A stretch of DNA of 17,087 bases, from NCBI GenBank assembly GCA_964486395.1, contig CAZALP010000011.1, positions 1-17,087 of the forward strand. Reading direction: 5' to 3'. The first letter of the stretch is position 1. Every line of letters begins with the position of its first letter. A model generated the notes under the pieces. The model searched no databases, was not told where the DNA came from, and saw nothing but the letters and a program-made list of their open reading frames with translations. This DNA comes from CAYYJV01 sp964486395 (lineage in GTDB: Bacteria > Patescibacteriota > Minisyncoccia > Minisyncoccales > MHMH01). Position numbers and translations under genes: made by a program. This document shows positions 1-6,454 of this stretch, in pieces.

Positions 1-499
1 CTTGATGATAAGAGCCGGCCGGAAATTCTTTCTCTATTTTCAAACCAAGACCTCTGGCAATGTTCTTAATTTCATCAAACGAAACAAACTCTATCTGTTT
101 GGTCAAAGGATTATCTTTTATCCAATCCACTACCAAAATTCTGCCTCCCGGCTTTAAAACTCTTTTTCCTTCAGCCAACACAGCTCTTTTATCGTCACAC
201 TCAAAAAGCAAATTGGTCATTAAGACCAAGTCGCACGTTTCACCGGGGATAGCCACTCCCCTCTCCACATCGGCCAGTATCGTTTCAATATTGATTATTT
301 TTTGCAGCTTGGCTTTGCTCTTCAGGGCGGAAATCGGTTCTTCCAAAATATCTATGGCGTAAACTTTGCCTTCTTCCAGTTTTTTTGCCAAAGGCAGAAC
401 CCAGCCGCCCGAGCCGCAACCGAAGTCTACCGCCGTCATGGTTTCTTTCAAATCAAGCTCGTCTAATATTTTGGATGGTTTAAGAAATTCTTCCGGCAT
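1..499 (-). CDS. Class I SAM-dependent methyltransferase (partial, C-terminus outside window)
   Basis: The minus strand reads open from an ATG at 499 to the window edge, giving 166 residues. The start MPEEFLKPSKILDELDL leads into the glycine-rich SAM-binding motif VDFGCGSGGW near residue 24. It is followed by an acidic motif-II strand (YAIDILEEP), a motif-IV region (CDLVLMTNLLFE) and a post-motif loop RVLKPGGRILVVDW. This order is that of Rossmann-fold class I methyltransferases of the UbiE/Methyltransf_11-25 type. The substrate cannot be read from the sequence. No Shine-Dalgarno site precedes the ATG. The gene starts 137 bases after the gyrA stop on the same strand, so it could be the last gene of that operon or have its own AT-rich promoter. 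Confidence 0.85.
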   Translation of the reverse strand, partial: MPEEFLKPSKILDELDLKETMTAVDFGCGSGGWVLPLAKKLEEGKVYAIDILEEPISALKSKAKLQKIINIETILADVERGVAIPGETCDLVLMTNLLFECDDKRAVLAEGKRVLKPGGRILVVDWIKDNPLTKQIEFVSFDEIKNIARGLGLKIEKEFPAGSYHQ

Positions 500-560
500 A
501 ATAATTATCAATTTACAATTTACAATGAATTTTTAATGACTCAATGATTCAAACTTTTTA

Positions 561-632
561 CTGTGTGCGAGCAGTGGGTTAATTGTAAAATTGTGATATT
601 GGTTGAAAATTGAACATTGAAAATTGAAAATT
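561..632 (+). repeat. Dispersed intergenic repeat, copy A
   Basis: Copy A consists of CTGTGTGCGAGCAGTGGGT (561-579), then AATT and a tail of ATTGAAAATT-like units up to 632. Related copies lie at 8609-8655 (plus) and 12329-12374 (minus). The first 14 bases can fold as a 4-bp stem (CTGT with GCAG) around a 6-nt loop. This copy fills the gap between gyrA and the methyltransferase and points toward the 3' end of gyrA. Confidence 0.7.
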
Positions 633-636
633 CTTA

Positions 637-3123
637 TCAGATGCATATTGCCGAAGCCACTTTGTCTCCCGGCTCCAGTTTCATTATTCTCACTCCCTGG
701 GTAGCCCTGTTTAATTTGCTGATAGAACCTATTTTAATCCTGATGACATGCCCCTTGCGTGAAATAACGATAAGATCTTCTTCCTCGCCCGTCAAAATCA
801 TGGCCGAGACCAGATTTCCCGTCTTTTGGGTAATTCTGGCTGTAATAATGCCGGAACCTCCCCTGTTTTGCAGTTTGTATTCCCTTAAGTCCGTCCTTTT
901 GCCGAAACCATTTTCCGATAATACCAAAAGATAACACTTGCCGGGCTCGCATTTTTGAGTGGTTACATCCATAGCAATGACTTCGTCTGACTTCTTCAAA
1001 CGAATTCCCCGAATGCCGGAGGCCGTTCTGCCCATCGGCCTGATATCCTTTTCCTTAAAGCAGATGGATTGTCCTTTTTGGGTAACCAGGATGATGTCGT
1101 CGTTGCCGGTGGTTTTGCGCACGCTCTGCAAGACATCTCCCTTTTTCAAAGAAATGGCGATCAATCCCGATCTCCTGACGTTTTCAAAGTCCTCTAAAGG
1201 CGTCTTTTTTATTATACCATTTTTGGTAGTCATCACTAAAAATTTTACCCCCCTTTCTTTGTCCTTTTTTGAAAGAGCATGCAAGGATAAAACCTTGTCC
1301 TGAGGCGAAATTTCCAAGAAGTTCAAAAGTCCCCGGCCTTTAGCCACCCTGGCGCCTTCCGGAATTTCGTAAACGGGGCTACGAAAAACTTTCCCAGAAT
1401 CGGTAAAAAAGAGTAAGCTGTCATGGGTCATGGCTGTCAGGAAATGCTCTACGATATCTTCTCCTATGGTTTTCATACCAATCATGCCTCTGCCTCCTCT
1501 CTTCTGCTTGCGGTAAAGAGAAGGATTGATTCTTTTAATGTACCCTCCCTGGGTTAGAGTAATAATGGTTTCCTCTTGGGGAATCAGATCTTCTTCTGCT
1601 ATCTCCCCTATTTTTTGAACCTGGACTCTGGTTTTCCTTTTGTCGCCGAAAGCTTCTTTCTGTTGCTTCAATTCTTTCTTGACGATTTCTTTTATCTTTT
1701 GGGGACTTTTCAAAATGGCGGTGTATTCTTTAATCTTTGCCCTCATTTCCTTAAGCTCGTCTTCTATTTTTTTTCTTTCTAATTTGGCTAAGGCGGAAAG
1801 CTTGGTTTCCAAAATGGCGTTGGCTTGAACTTCCGTCAATCGGAAGCGGCGCATCAAGTTTTTCTGGGCCTCCGGCCGGTTGGCAGAATTTTTAATAGTT
1901 TTTATGACAGCGTCTATTTTGGCTAAGCATTTATGCAAACCCTCCAAAATATGAGCCCTTTCTTTGGCTTTTTCCAAATCGTACTTGGTCCGTCTCTGAA
2001 CCACTTCCTTTCTGTGGGCTAAATAGTAACTTAAGACATCCGGCAAAGACAAAACCCTTGGCTGAATTCCTTCTACCAAAGCAAGCATGTTCAAATGGAA
2101 AGTTTTTTGCAGGTCGGTAAACTTGTAAAGGCGGTTTAAAACTTTCTGGGGATAAGCATCTCTTTGAAGCTCGATGACGATCCTAAGACCTTCTTTGTCT
2201 GATTCATCCCTAATGTCTTTTATTCCTCCCAGCTTCTTTTCGTGAACCAAGCGTGCCATCTGTTCGACCAAAGAAGATTTTAAAACCTGGTAGGGAATTT
2301 CGGTGATAATAATCTGCTGCCTTTGGCTTTTCTCCTTTTCCACCACTTCGGCTTTTCCCCGCATAACAATAGGGCCCTTTCCTTGAGAATAAGCTTCGAT
2401 AATTTCTCTCTGATTGTAAATTGAGCCGCCAGTTGGGAAATCGGGCCCTTGAATGAATTTAAACAAATCTTCGGTGTCAGCTTTGGGGTGGTCGGCTAAA
2501 TAAATAGCAGCATCTATCACTTCTCCCAAATTATGCGGAGGAATGTTGGTGGCCATACCCACGGCAATACCCAAAGAACCGTTAAGCAACAACTGAGGCA
2601 AGGGAGATGGCAAAACAGTGGGCTCTTTTCTGGTGCCGTCGTAGTTGTCAACAAAATCAATGGTATTTTTAGCAATATCTCTTAGCATCTCTTCCCCTAT
2701 CTTTGACATCCTCGCCTCTGTATAGCGCATAGCACTCGGCGGATCCCCATCGATTGAACCAAAATTTCCCTGACCTTGAATCAAAGGATATCTTAGAGAA
2801 AAATCCTGGGCCATTCTGGCCAAGGTATCATAGACGGCCATGTCGCCGTGGGGATGATAACGACCCAAACAGCTTCCCACCACGGTGGCAGATTTTCTGT
2901 ATTTGGCCGAGTGGGTTAAATTATCTTCCCACATAGCATACAAAATCCGGCGATGAACAGGCTTAAGTCCGTCGCGAACGTCTGGCAAAGCCCTGGAAAC
3001 AATCACTGACATGGCATAGTCAATATAGGATTCCTGCATTTCCTCCACGATCTCTCGCGGCTTCACATGGCCTGCTTCTATTTCCTTACTTTGTTTTTTC
3101 TGTTTTTTTTCCTTTTTGGGCAT
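637..3123 (-). CDS. gyrA: DNA gyrase subunit A
   Basis: This 828-residue protein is the breakage-reunion subunit of DNA gyrase, which introduces negative supercoils together with GyrB. After a lysine-rich start, residues 33-64 (YIDYAMSVIVSRALPDVRDGLKPVHRRILYAM) are the classic GyrA signature. The catalytic tyrosine is Y134 in AMRYTEARM. A GyrA-box-like motif, QKRGGRG near residue 540, favours gyrase over ParC, and six-bladed-propeller repeats fill the C-terminus. The residue aligned with E. coli Ser83 is methionine (M95 in HPHGDMAVYD), while the Asp87 equivalent (D99) is kept. The ATG lies one base after the stop of the upstream MBL hydrolase, so translation is probably coupled. The TGA stop is followed directly by an in-frame TAA. 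No gyrB is in the window. Confidence 0.97.
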   Translation of the reverse strand: MPKKEKKQKKQSKEIEAGHVKPREIVEEMQESYIDYAMSVIVSRALPDVRDGLKPVHRRILYAMWEDNLTHSAKYRKSATVVGSCLGRYHPHGDMAVYDTLARMAQDFSLRYPLIQGQGNFGSIDGDPPSAMRYTEARMSKIGEEMLRDIAKNTIDFVDNYDGTRKEPTVLPSPLPQLLLNGSLGIAVGMATNIPPHNLGEVIDAAIYLADHPKADTEDLFKFIQGPDFPTGGSIYNQREIIEAYSQGKGPIVMRGKAEVVEKEKSQRQQIIITEIPYQVLKSSLVEQMARLVHEKKLGGIKDIRDESDKEGLRIVIELQRDAYPQKVLNRLYKFTDLQKTFHLNMLALVEGIQPRVLSLPDVLSYYLAHRKEVVQRRTKYDLEKAKERAHILEGLHKCLAKIDAVIKTIKNSANRPEAQKNLMRRFRLTEVQANAILETKLSALAKLERKKIEDELKEMRAKIKEYTAILKSPQKIKEIVKKELKQQKEAFGDKRKTRVQVQKIGEIAEEDLIPQEETIITLTQGGYIKRINPSLYRKQKRGGRGMIGMKTIGEDIVEHFLTAMTHDSLLFFTDSGKVFRSPVYEIPEGARVAKGRGLLNFLEISPQDKVLSLHALSKKDKERGVKFLVMTTKNGIIKKTPLEDFENVRRSGLIAISLKKGDVLQSVRKTTGNDDIILVTQKGQSICFKEKDIRPMGRTASGIRGIRLKKSDEVIAMDVTTQKCEPGKCYLLVLSENGFGKRTDLREYKLQNRGGSGIITARITQKTGNLVSAMILTGEEEDLIVISRKGHVIRIKIGSISKLNRATQGVRIMKLEPGDKVASAICI

Positions 3124-3124
3124 A

Positions 3125-3778
3125 TTAAGGCTTCAATACAATAATCTTAGTTTCTTCTTTAGGCAAATCCTTCTTTTTGATTAGGAGTTTTTGCTGCGCT
3201 TCTGAGGTTTTTTTGCCCATTTCTTTTAAAAACCTGTCCACTCCCTCCAGCTTTATTTTCAGCTTAGGAATTTTATAGTGCATGGGGATGACGATTCTGG
3301 GCTCAATTTGAGAAATAATGCCACTGGCTCCTTTGGCGTCAACGGTATAGGTTCCCCCCACAGGGACCATCAAAATATCCACGTTGTCTATTTTATCCAA
3401 CTGTTCCGGAGTCAGCTCTTTTTGGCCCAAATCCCCCAGGTGGCAAATCCTCATATCTTCTGCGTCAATGGTATAAATGGTGTTTCTTCCTCTTTCCTTG
3501 CCTTCTTTTGAATCGTGAAAGGAAGGAACTCCCTGTATAAAAATACCTCTTATCTCGTATTCGCCGGGGCCCTCTATCAGAAAAGGATTGCCTCCCACGC
3601 CCTTAACGTTGTTATGGTCGTGATGCTGGTGAGAAACCAACAAAACATCGGCTTCCACCCTGGGAAGCTTGAAGCCGATTTCATTCGAAAAAGGATCGGT
3701 AACCAATTTTACCTGCTCTCCCTTTTGCTGAGAAACGACAATTTGAAAGCAGGATTGCCCCTTCCAAATAATGTGCAT
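3125..3778 (-). CDS. MBL-fold metallo-hydrolase (Lactamase_B_3 / UPF0173-like)
   Basis: The chosen start is the ATG at 3778, giving 217 residues beginning MHIIWKGQSCFQI. The frame stays open 14 codons upstream, but that stretch holds the promoter and no family sequence. The metal-binding motif HxHxDH is at residues 50-55 (SHQHHDH), with a GDLG aspartate motif further on and a late histidine in IPMHYKIP. These are the dinuclear-zinc ligands of the metallo-beta-lactamase fold. Members of this subgroup are widespread, mostly uncharacterised hydrolases, so the substrate is unknown. It is the first gene of an operon with gyrA (one base between them). Its promoter faces rpsA and places the predicted transcription start within a few bases of the ATG. 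Confidence 0.9.
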   Translation of the reverse strand: MHIIWKGQSCFQIVVSQQKGEQVKLVTDPFSNEIGFKLPRVEADVLLVSHQHHDHNNVKGVGGNPFLIEGPGEYEIRGIFIQGVPSFHDSKEGKERGRNTIYTIDAEDMRICHLGDLGQKELTPEQLDKIDNVDILMVPVGGTYTVDAKGASGIISQIEPRIVIPMHYKIPKLKIKLEGVDRFLKEMGKKTSEAQQKLLIKKKDLPKEETKIIVLKP

Positions 3779-3787
3779 ATTATATAT

Positions 3788-3816
3788 ATGATAGCATAAA
3801 GCTTGCCAGAGTTCAA
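3788..3816 (-). promoter_or_regulatory. Promoter for MBL hydrolase-gyrA
   Basis: On the minus strand, TTGAAC (3816-3811), a 17-base spacer and TATCAT (3793-3788) preceded by TGC make an extended -10 promoter. The predicted start near 3781 is only about 3 bases before the ATG at 3778, so the mRNA is probably leaderless. It interleaves with the rpsA promoter on the other strand. Confidence 0.65.
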
Positions 3817-3831
3817 TCAATATGTTATATT
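3803..3831 (+). promoter_or_regulatory. Promoter for rpsA
   Basis: TTGCCA (3803-3808), a 17-base spacer ending in TGT, and TATATT (3826-3831) form a sigma-70-type extended -10 promoter. Transcription is predicted to begin at about 3838-3842, at or just before the rpsA ATG at 3842, giving a leaderless mRNA. The TTG at 3803 that could be read as a start codon is this -35 box. Confidence 0.65.
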
Positions 3832-3841
3832 CCCAAATAGT

Positions 3842-4906
3842 ATGAAAAACGCCGCAGAAATTAAAAATAACGATTTACCCAAACCCCCCAAAGTGGGCGA
3901 GATTGTGGAAGGAAAAATTATAGGAACGGGGAAATCTACCATCTATGTGGATTTGGGAAACAAGGGGACCGGCATCATTTACGGCAGAGAGTTTTACACA
4001 GCCAAAAACGAACTGAAAAATCTCAAAGTAGGAGATAAGGTTTTCGCTAAGATTGTTGATTTGGAAACAGATGATGGATACATCGAATTGTCTTTAACCG
4101 AAGCCGGCAAAGAACTGAGCTGGGAAAAACTAAATGAGAAAAAAGAAAAGGATGCAATCATTAACGTAAAAATTTTGGGCGCCAACAAAGGAGGGTTGAT
4201 AACAGAAGTTGAGGGCCTCCAGGGATTTTTACCCGTTTCCCAGTTGGCGCCGGAGCACTATCCACGAGTTGAAGGAGCTGACAAAACAAAAATCCTAAAC
4301 CGTCTCCAAAAGCTGGTGGGCAAAGAATTGGAGGTTAAAATCCTCGATTTAAATCCCAAAAAAGAAATTTTGATTTTCTCCGAAAGGGCTACGGAAATCA
4401 AAAAAATTAAAGAAATCCTCAAGAAATACAAAGTGGGAGACATAGTAGAGGGAGAAATCACGGGAATCGTGGATTTCGGAGCTTTTGTCAAATTCGGCAA
4501 AGAAGAATTGGAAGGGTTAATTCATATCTCAGAACTGGACTGGCAGCTGATTGAAGACCCGGCTGACATCGTGCAGGTAGGAGACAAAATCAAAGCCAAA
4601 ATCATCGAGATTACAGAAGACGGCAGAGTTTCCCTGTCCTTAAAAGCCCTAAAAAAAGACCCCTGGGAAAACCTTAAGGAAAAATACAAAAAGGAAGACA
4701 CGGTAGAGGGAAAAGTGACCAAGTTCAATCCTTTTGGCGCTTTTGTGGAAATAGAGCCCAAAATCCAAGGACTGGCACACATTTCCGAATTCGGCACTCG
4801 CAGCAAAATGGAAGAGAAGCTGAAAATCGGCGAAACTTACAAATTCAAAATTCTCCAAATAGAACCAAAGGAGCATAAAATGACCTTGACATTAATTGAA
4901 AGATAA
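3842..4906 (+). CDS. rpsA: 30S ribosomal protein S1 (four S1 repeats)
   Basis: The product has 354 residues built almost wholly of four S1 RNA-binding repeats, at roughly 17-86, 100-185, 201-275 and 288-354. Repeats 3 and 4 have the typical VDFGAFVKFG and FNPFGAFVEIE cores followed by GLxHISE. S1 holds mRNA on the 30S subunit. Bacterial S1 has four to six repeats, so this is a short form. The ATG at 3842 is preferred over an in-frame TTG at 3803, because the TTG is part of the promoter and the first 13 residues it would add have no family character. No Shine-Dalgarno site is present. A promoter for the next gene lies in the last codons. Confidence 0.93.
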   Translation: MKNAAEIKNNDLPKPPKVGEIVEGKIIGTGKSTIYVDLGNKGTGIIYGREFYTAKNELKNLKVGDKVFAKIVDLETDDGYIELSLTEAGKELSWEKLNEKKEKDAIINVKILGANKGGLITEVEGLQGFLPVSQLAPEHYPRVEGADKTKILNRLQKLVGKELEVKILDLNPKKEILIFSERATEIKKIKEILKKYKVGDIVEGEITGIVDFGAFVKFGKEELEGLIHISELDWQLIEDPADIVQVGDKIKAKIIEITEDGRVSLSLKALKKDPWENLKEKYKKEDTVEGKVTKFNPFGAFVEIEPKIQGLAHISEFGTRSKMEEKLKIGETYKFKILQIEPKEHKMTLTLIER

Positions 4907-4914
4907 GGTATAGT
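4886..4914 (+). promoter_or_regulatory. Strong promoter inside the end of rpsA
   Basis: TTGACA (4886-4891), exactly 17 bases, then TATAGT (4909-4914): near-consensus sigma-70. It overlaps the last codons and stop of rpsA and should start RNA near 4921, giving the small gene at 4967 a leader of about 45 bases. Confidence 0.7.
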
Positions 4915-4966
4915 ATAAAGTACCTTAACAAATATCTCCGCAAGGAAGGTAAAGAGGAGGACAAAA

Positions 4967-5299
4967 ATGAATATCAGAACAGGAGAGAAGGTGGCGGCCC
5001 GTGATGGGCGAGAGCTCATTGTGGGGCCGGTTGTTTTGATAGAAACAGATTTCGTCGCCATCCGGGTAAAAAGCGGCGAAACGAGAAACGTTAACCTAAA
5101 AAACGTCTTCCCGATAAATTTTCTCATTAACTACTATCTTCGCGGTCGAAGCGATAATTCTCATTATGAAAAAGAATTGAAAGGGGTAATAAAATACCTC
5201 CTGACGAGAAAAATCTTCCCCGGCTTTCAAAGAAAAGCCCTAAAAAAACTTCGGGGAATCCCCGAAGTTGGGGAAAAAGAAATCCTAAGAATACTATGA
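4967..5299 (+). CDS. Hypothetical protein (110 aa), unrecognised
   Basis: I do not recognise this family. The 110-residue product has a beta-rich first half (residues about 5-52, with alternating V/I strands such as GPVVLIETDFVAIRVKSG) that could form a small SH3/KOW-like barrel. The second half is basic and helical (HYEKELKGVIKYLLTRKIFPGFQRKALKKLRGI). No membrane segment or signal peptide is seen. The ATG at 4967 has a strong Shine-Dalgarno site (GAGGAGG at 4954-4960) with a 6-base spacer, unlike most neighbours, which look leaderless. It has its own promoter in rpsA and its own terminator. The basic helical half may bind nucleic acid, which is inference only. Confidence 0.75.
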   Translation: MNIRTGEKVAARDGRELIVGPVVLIETDFVAIRVKSGETRNVNLKNVFPINFLINYYLRGRSDNSHYEKELKGVIKYLLTRKIFPGFQRKALKKLRGIPEVGEKEILRIL

Positions 5300-5308
5300 A
5301 TAAAAGTC

Positions 5309-5359
5309 AAATCTGTCAGGATTCTTGGCAAAATACCAAAAGGTCTTGACAGATTTTTT
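5309..5359 (+). terminator. Rho-independent terminator after the 110-aa gene
   Basis: AAATCTGTCA (5309-5318) pairs perfectly with TGACAGATTT (5347-5356) and is followed by more T to 5359. The loop is long, about 28 bases. The descending arm also contains the -35 box of the next gene's promoter. Confidence 0.7.
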
Positions 5360-5374
5360 ATTATATAATAAAAT
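5346..5374 (+). promoter_or_regulatory. Promoter for the 255-aa gene
   Basis: TTGACA (5346-5351), a 17-base spacer and TAAAAT (5369-5374). The -35 lies within the descending arm and the spacer covers the T-run of the preceding terminator. Predicted leader is about 65 bases, running to the TTG start at 5446. Confidence 0.65.
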
Positions 5375-5445
5375 ATCTTGTTGTACACTTCACAACGCTA
5401 AACGCTAAATAGGGAAATTTAATTAATGATTAATGGAGGTAAGCT

Positions 5446-6213
5446 TTGAGAAAGAAAATTGACCCAAGGGAAGTCGAAGCCAAATTGGAAGCTGGCGACG
5501 ATGATTTCTCGGAATTCTTTGAAGAGGGTACTGGAAAACGCATCAGGAAATCGACCAAAGATCCTGAAGATGCATCCAGAGCCCGGAAAAAGAAAAAACC
5601 AAGAAAAAAAACAAGAACAAAACCAGAACCGAAAGAATCTAAACACGAACCAGCACCGAAACCAAAACAAGAAACTACAACTAAGGAGGTACCGCAGATG
5701 AAAACGAAAAAGGTTACCAAACCAACCGACAAGCAGACCAGCCCGTTCGGTACGGCCCTGTACCACGCCCGGCAAATTACCACGCGCCGGCCAGAAGAAG
5801 AACAGCCTAGGGTTTACGCCGCTCTCAAAACGGCAATGGACCAGCTGACCAAGGACGAGCAAAAGAAGCTTGTCTTCAGGATTAGAAATGAATACCTGGA
5901 AGACAAGTGTCAAATCAGCGGTCTGTTCGCCGCAGCCCGGGAAGCTAAAATGAGAGCGGTGGCAGTCTCTGCCGTTGCTGTCAAGCGAACCGGGCTAACC
6001 TTCTCGGGTCTCCTGGAAGTCGGTATAGCCAAAATTGTCCTGGGAAAAGACAATAAACCCCATACATCTTATAGCACCGGCGCTGACACTCTTGCCGAAG
6101 CCGCCAAAATACTCCGGCGGCAAAACAAAATAGCCCCGGCCCAAGTGTTGGAAGCCTATCTTTCCCGCAACGAACGCGAAAGGGCACTCCGGCAAGCAGC
6201 CCAAAAATGCTAA
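5446..6213 (+). CDS. Hypothetical protein (255 aa) with highly charged N-terminal region
   Basis: The family is not recognised. The TTG start at 5446 is chosen because GGAGGT (5435-5440) sits 5 bases upstream. Residues 1-85 are low-complexity and rich in K, P, E, R and T, probably disordered. Residues about 96-255 look like a compact, mostly helical domain (FGTALYHARQI, VYAALKTAMDQL, LAEAAKILRRQ) ending in cysteine. There is no membrane segment. An in-frame ATG at 5698 (Met85) has an even better ribosome site, AAGGAGGT at 5683-5690 with a 7-base spacer, so a 171-residue short form is likely. The 3' two-thirds is GC-richer than its neighbours (53-60% on hand-counted 60-base lines). It has its own promoter and terminator. 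Confidence 0.8.
   Translation: MRKKIDPREVEAKLEAGDDDFSEFFEEGTGKRIRKSTKDPEDASRARKKKKPRKKTRTKPEPKESKHEPAPKPKQETTTKEVPQMKTKKVTKPTDKQTSPFGTALYHARQITTRRPEEEQPRVYAALKTAMDQLTKDEQKKLVFRIRNEYLEDKCQISGLFAAAREAKMRAVAVSAVAVKRTGLTFSGLLEVGIAKIVLGKDNKPHTSYSTGADTLAEAAKILRRQNKIAPAQVLEAYLSRNERERALRQAAQKC
5683..5700 (+). promoter_or_regulatory. Internal ribosome binding site and start within the 255-aa gene
   Basis: AAGGAGGT (5683-5690), a 7-base spacer and ATG at 5698-5700, in frame with the TTG start at 5446. It would make a product without the charged 84-residue N-terminal region. Confidence 0.65.
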
Positions 6214-6264
6214 AACCGGCAACAATGAAGAAGTCGATGAAAACCCATCCCTATTTAGCACAGC

Positions 6265-6301
6265 AAAAGCTGCCGATCCCGTCGGAACTCGGCAGCTTTT
6301 T
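6265..6301 (+). terminator. Rho-independent terminator after the 255-aa gene
   Basis: AAAAGCTGCCGA (6265-6276) pairs perfectly with TCGGCAGCTTTT (6289-6300), with a T-run to 6301 and a 12-base loop. The preceding A-run means it could also act on the other strand. Confidence 0.9.
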
Positions 6302-6338
6302 CCATTGCGGTGTGTATTTTGAGATTAATATAAGACTT

Positions 6339-6406
6339 AGTGTGAGATAAGTGTGAGATGTCGCAAACCTTACATTGTATCTATTTCTTTTGTCCCGCTT
6401 AGTGTG
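6339..6406 (+). repeat. Short tandem repeats upstream of ftsH
   Basis: AGTGTGAGAT occurs at 6339-6348 and again at 6350-6359, an 11-base period. A partial copy, CTTAGTGTG, recurs around 6398-6406, just before an extended -10-like TGTTAAAAT (6405-6413). This may be an operator for ftsH or a second promoter region; no known regulator motif is matched. Confidence 0.4.
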
Positions 6407-6417
6407 TTAAAATATAC

Positions 6418-6445
6418 TTGAAATTATCGGCAAATTGGCTATAAT
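6418..6445 (+). promoter_or_regulatory. Promoter for ftsH
   Basis: TTGAAA (6418-6423), a 16-base spacer and a perfect TATAAT (6440-6445). The -10 ends only 9 bases before the ATG at 6455, so the transcript should start within about 3 bases of the start codon. There is no Shine-Dalgarno site. Confidence 0.7.
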
Positions 6446-6454
6446 AAAAAAGTT

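Noticed and set aside
3779..3820. Upstream start for the MBL hydrolase
   Set aside because: The region holds the divergent promoters, and MHIIWKGQSCF is the normal family start.
3803..3841. TTG start giving rpsA 13 more residues
   Set aside because: The TTG is the -35 box of a well-spaced promoter and the added residues are not S1-like.
5419..5913. Long minus-strand open frames rich in F, W, S and C opposite the 255-aa gene
   Set aside because: Mirror of the K/P/E-rich coding strand; no ribosome site or family resemblance.
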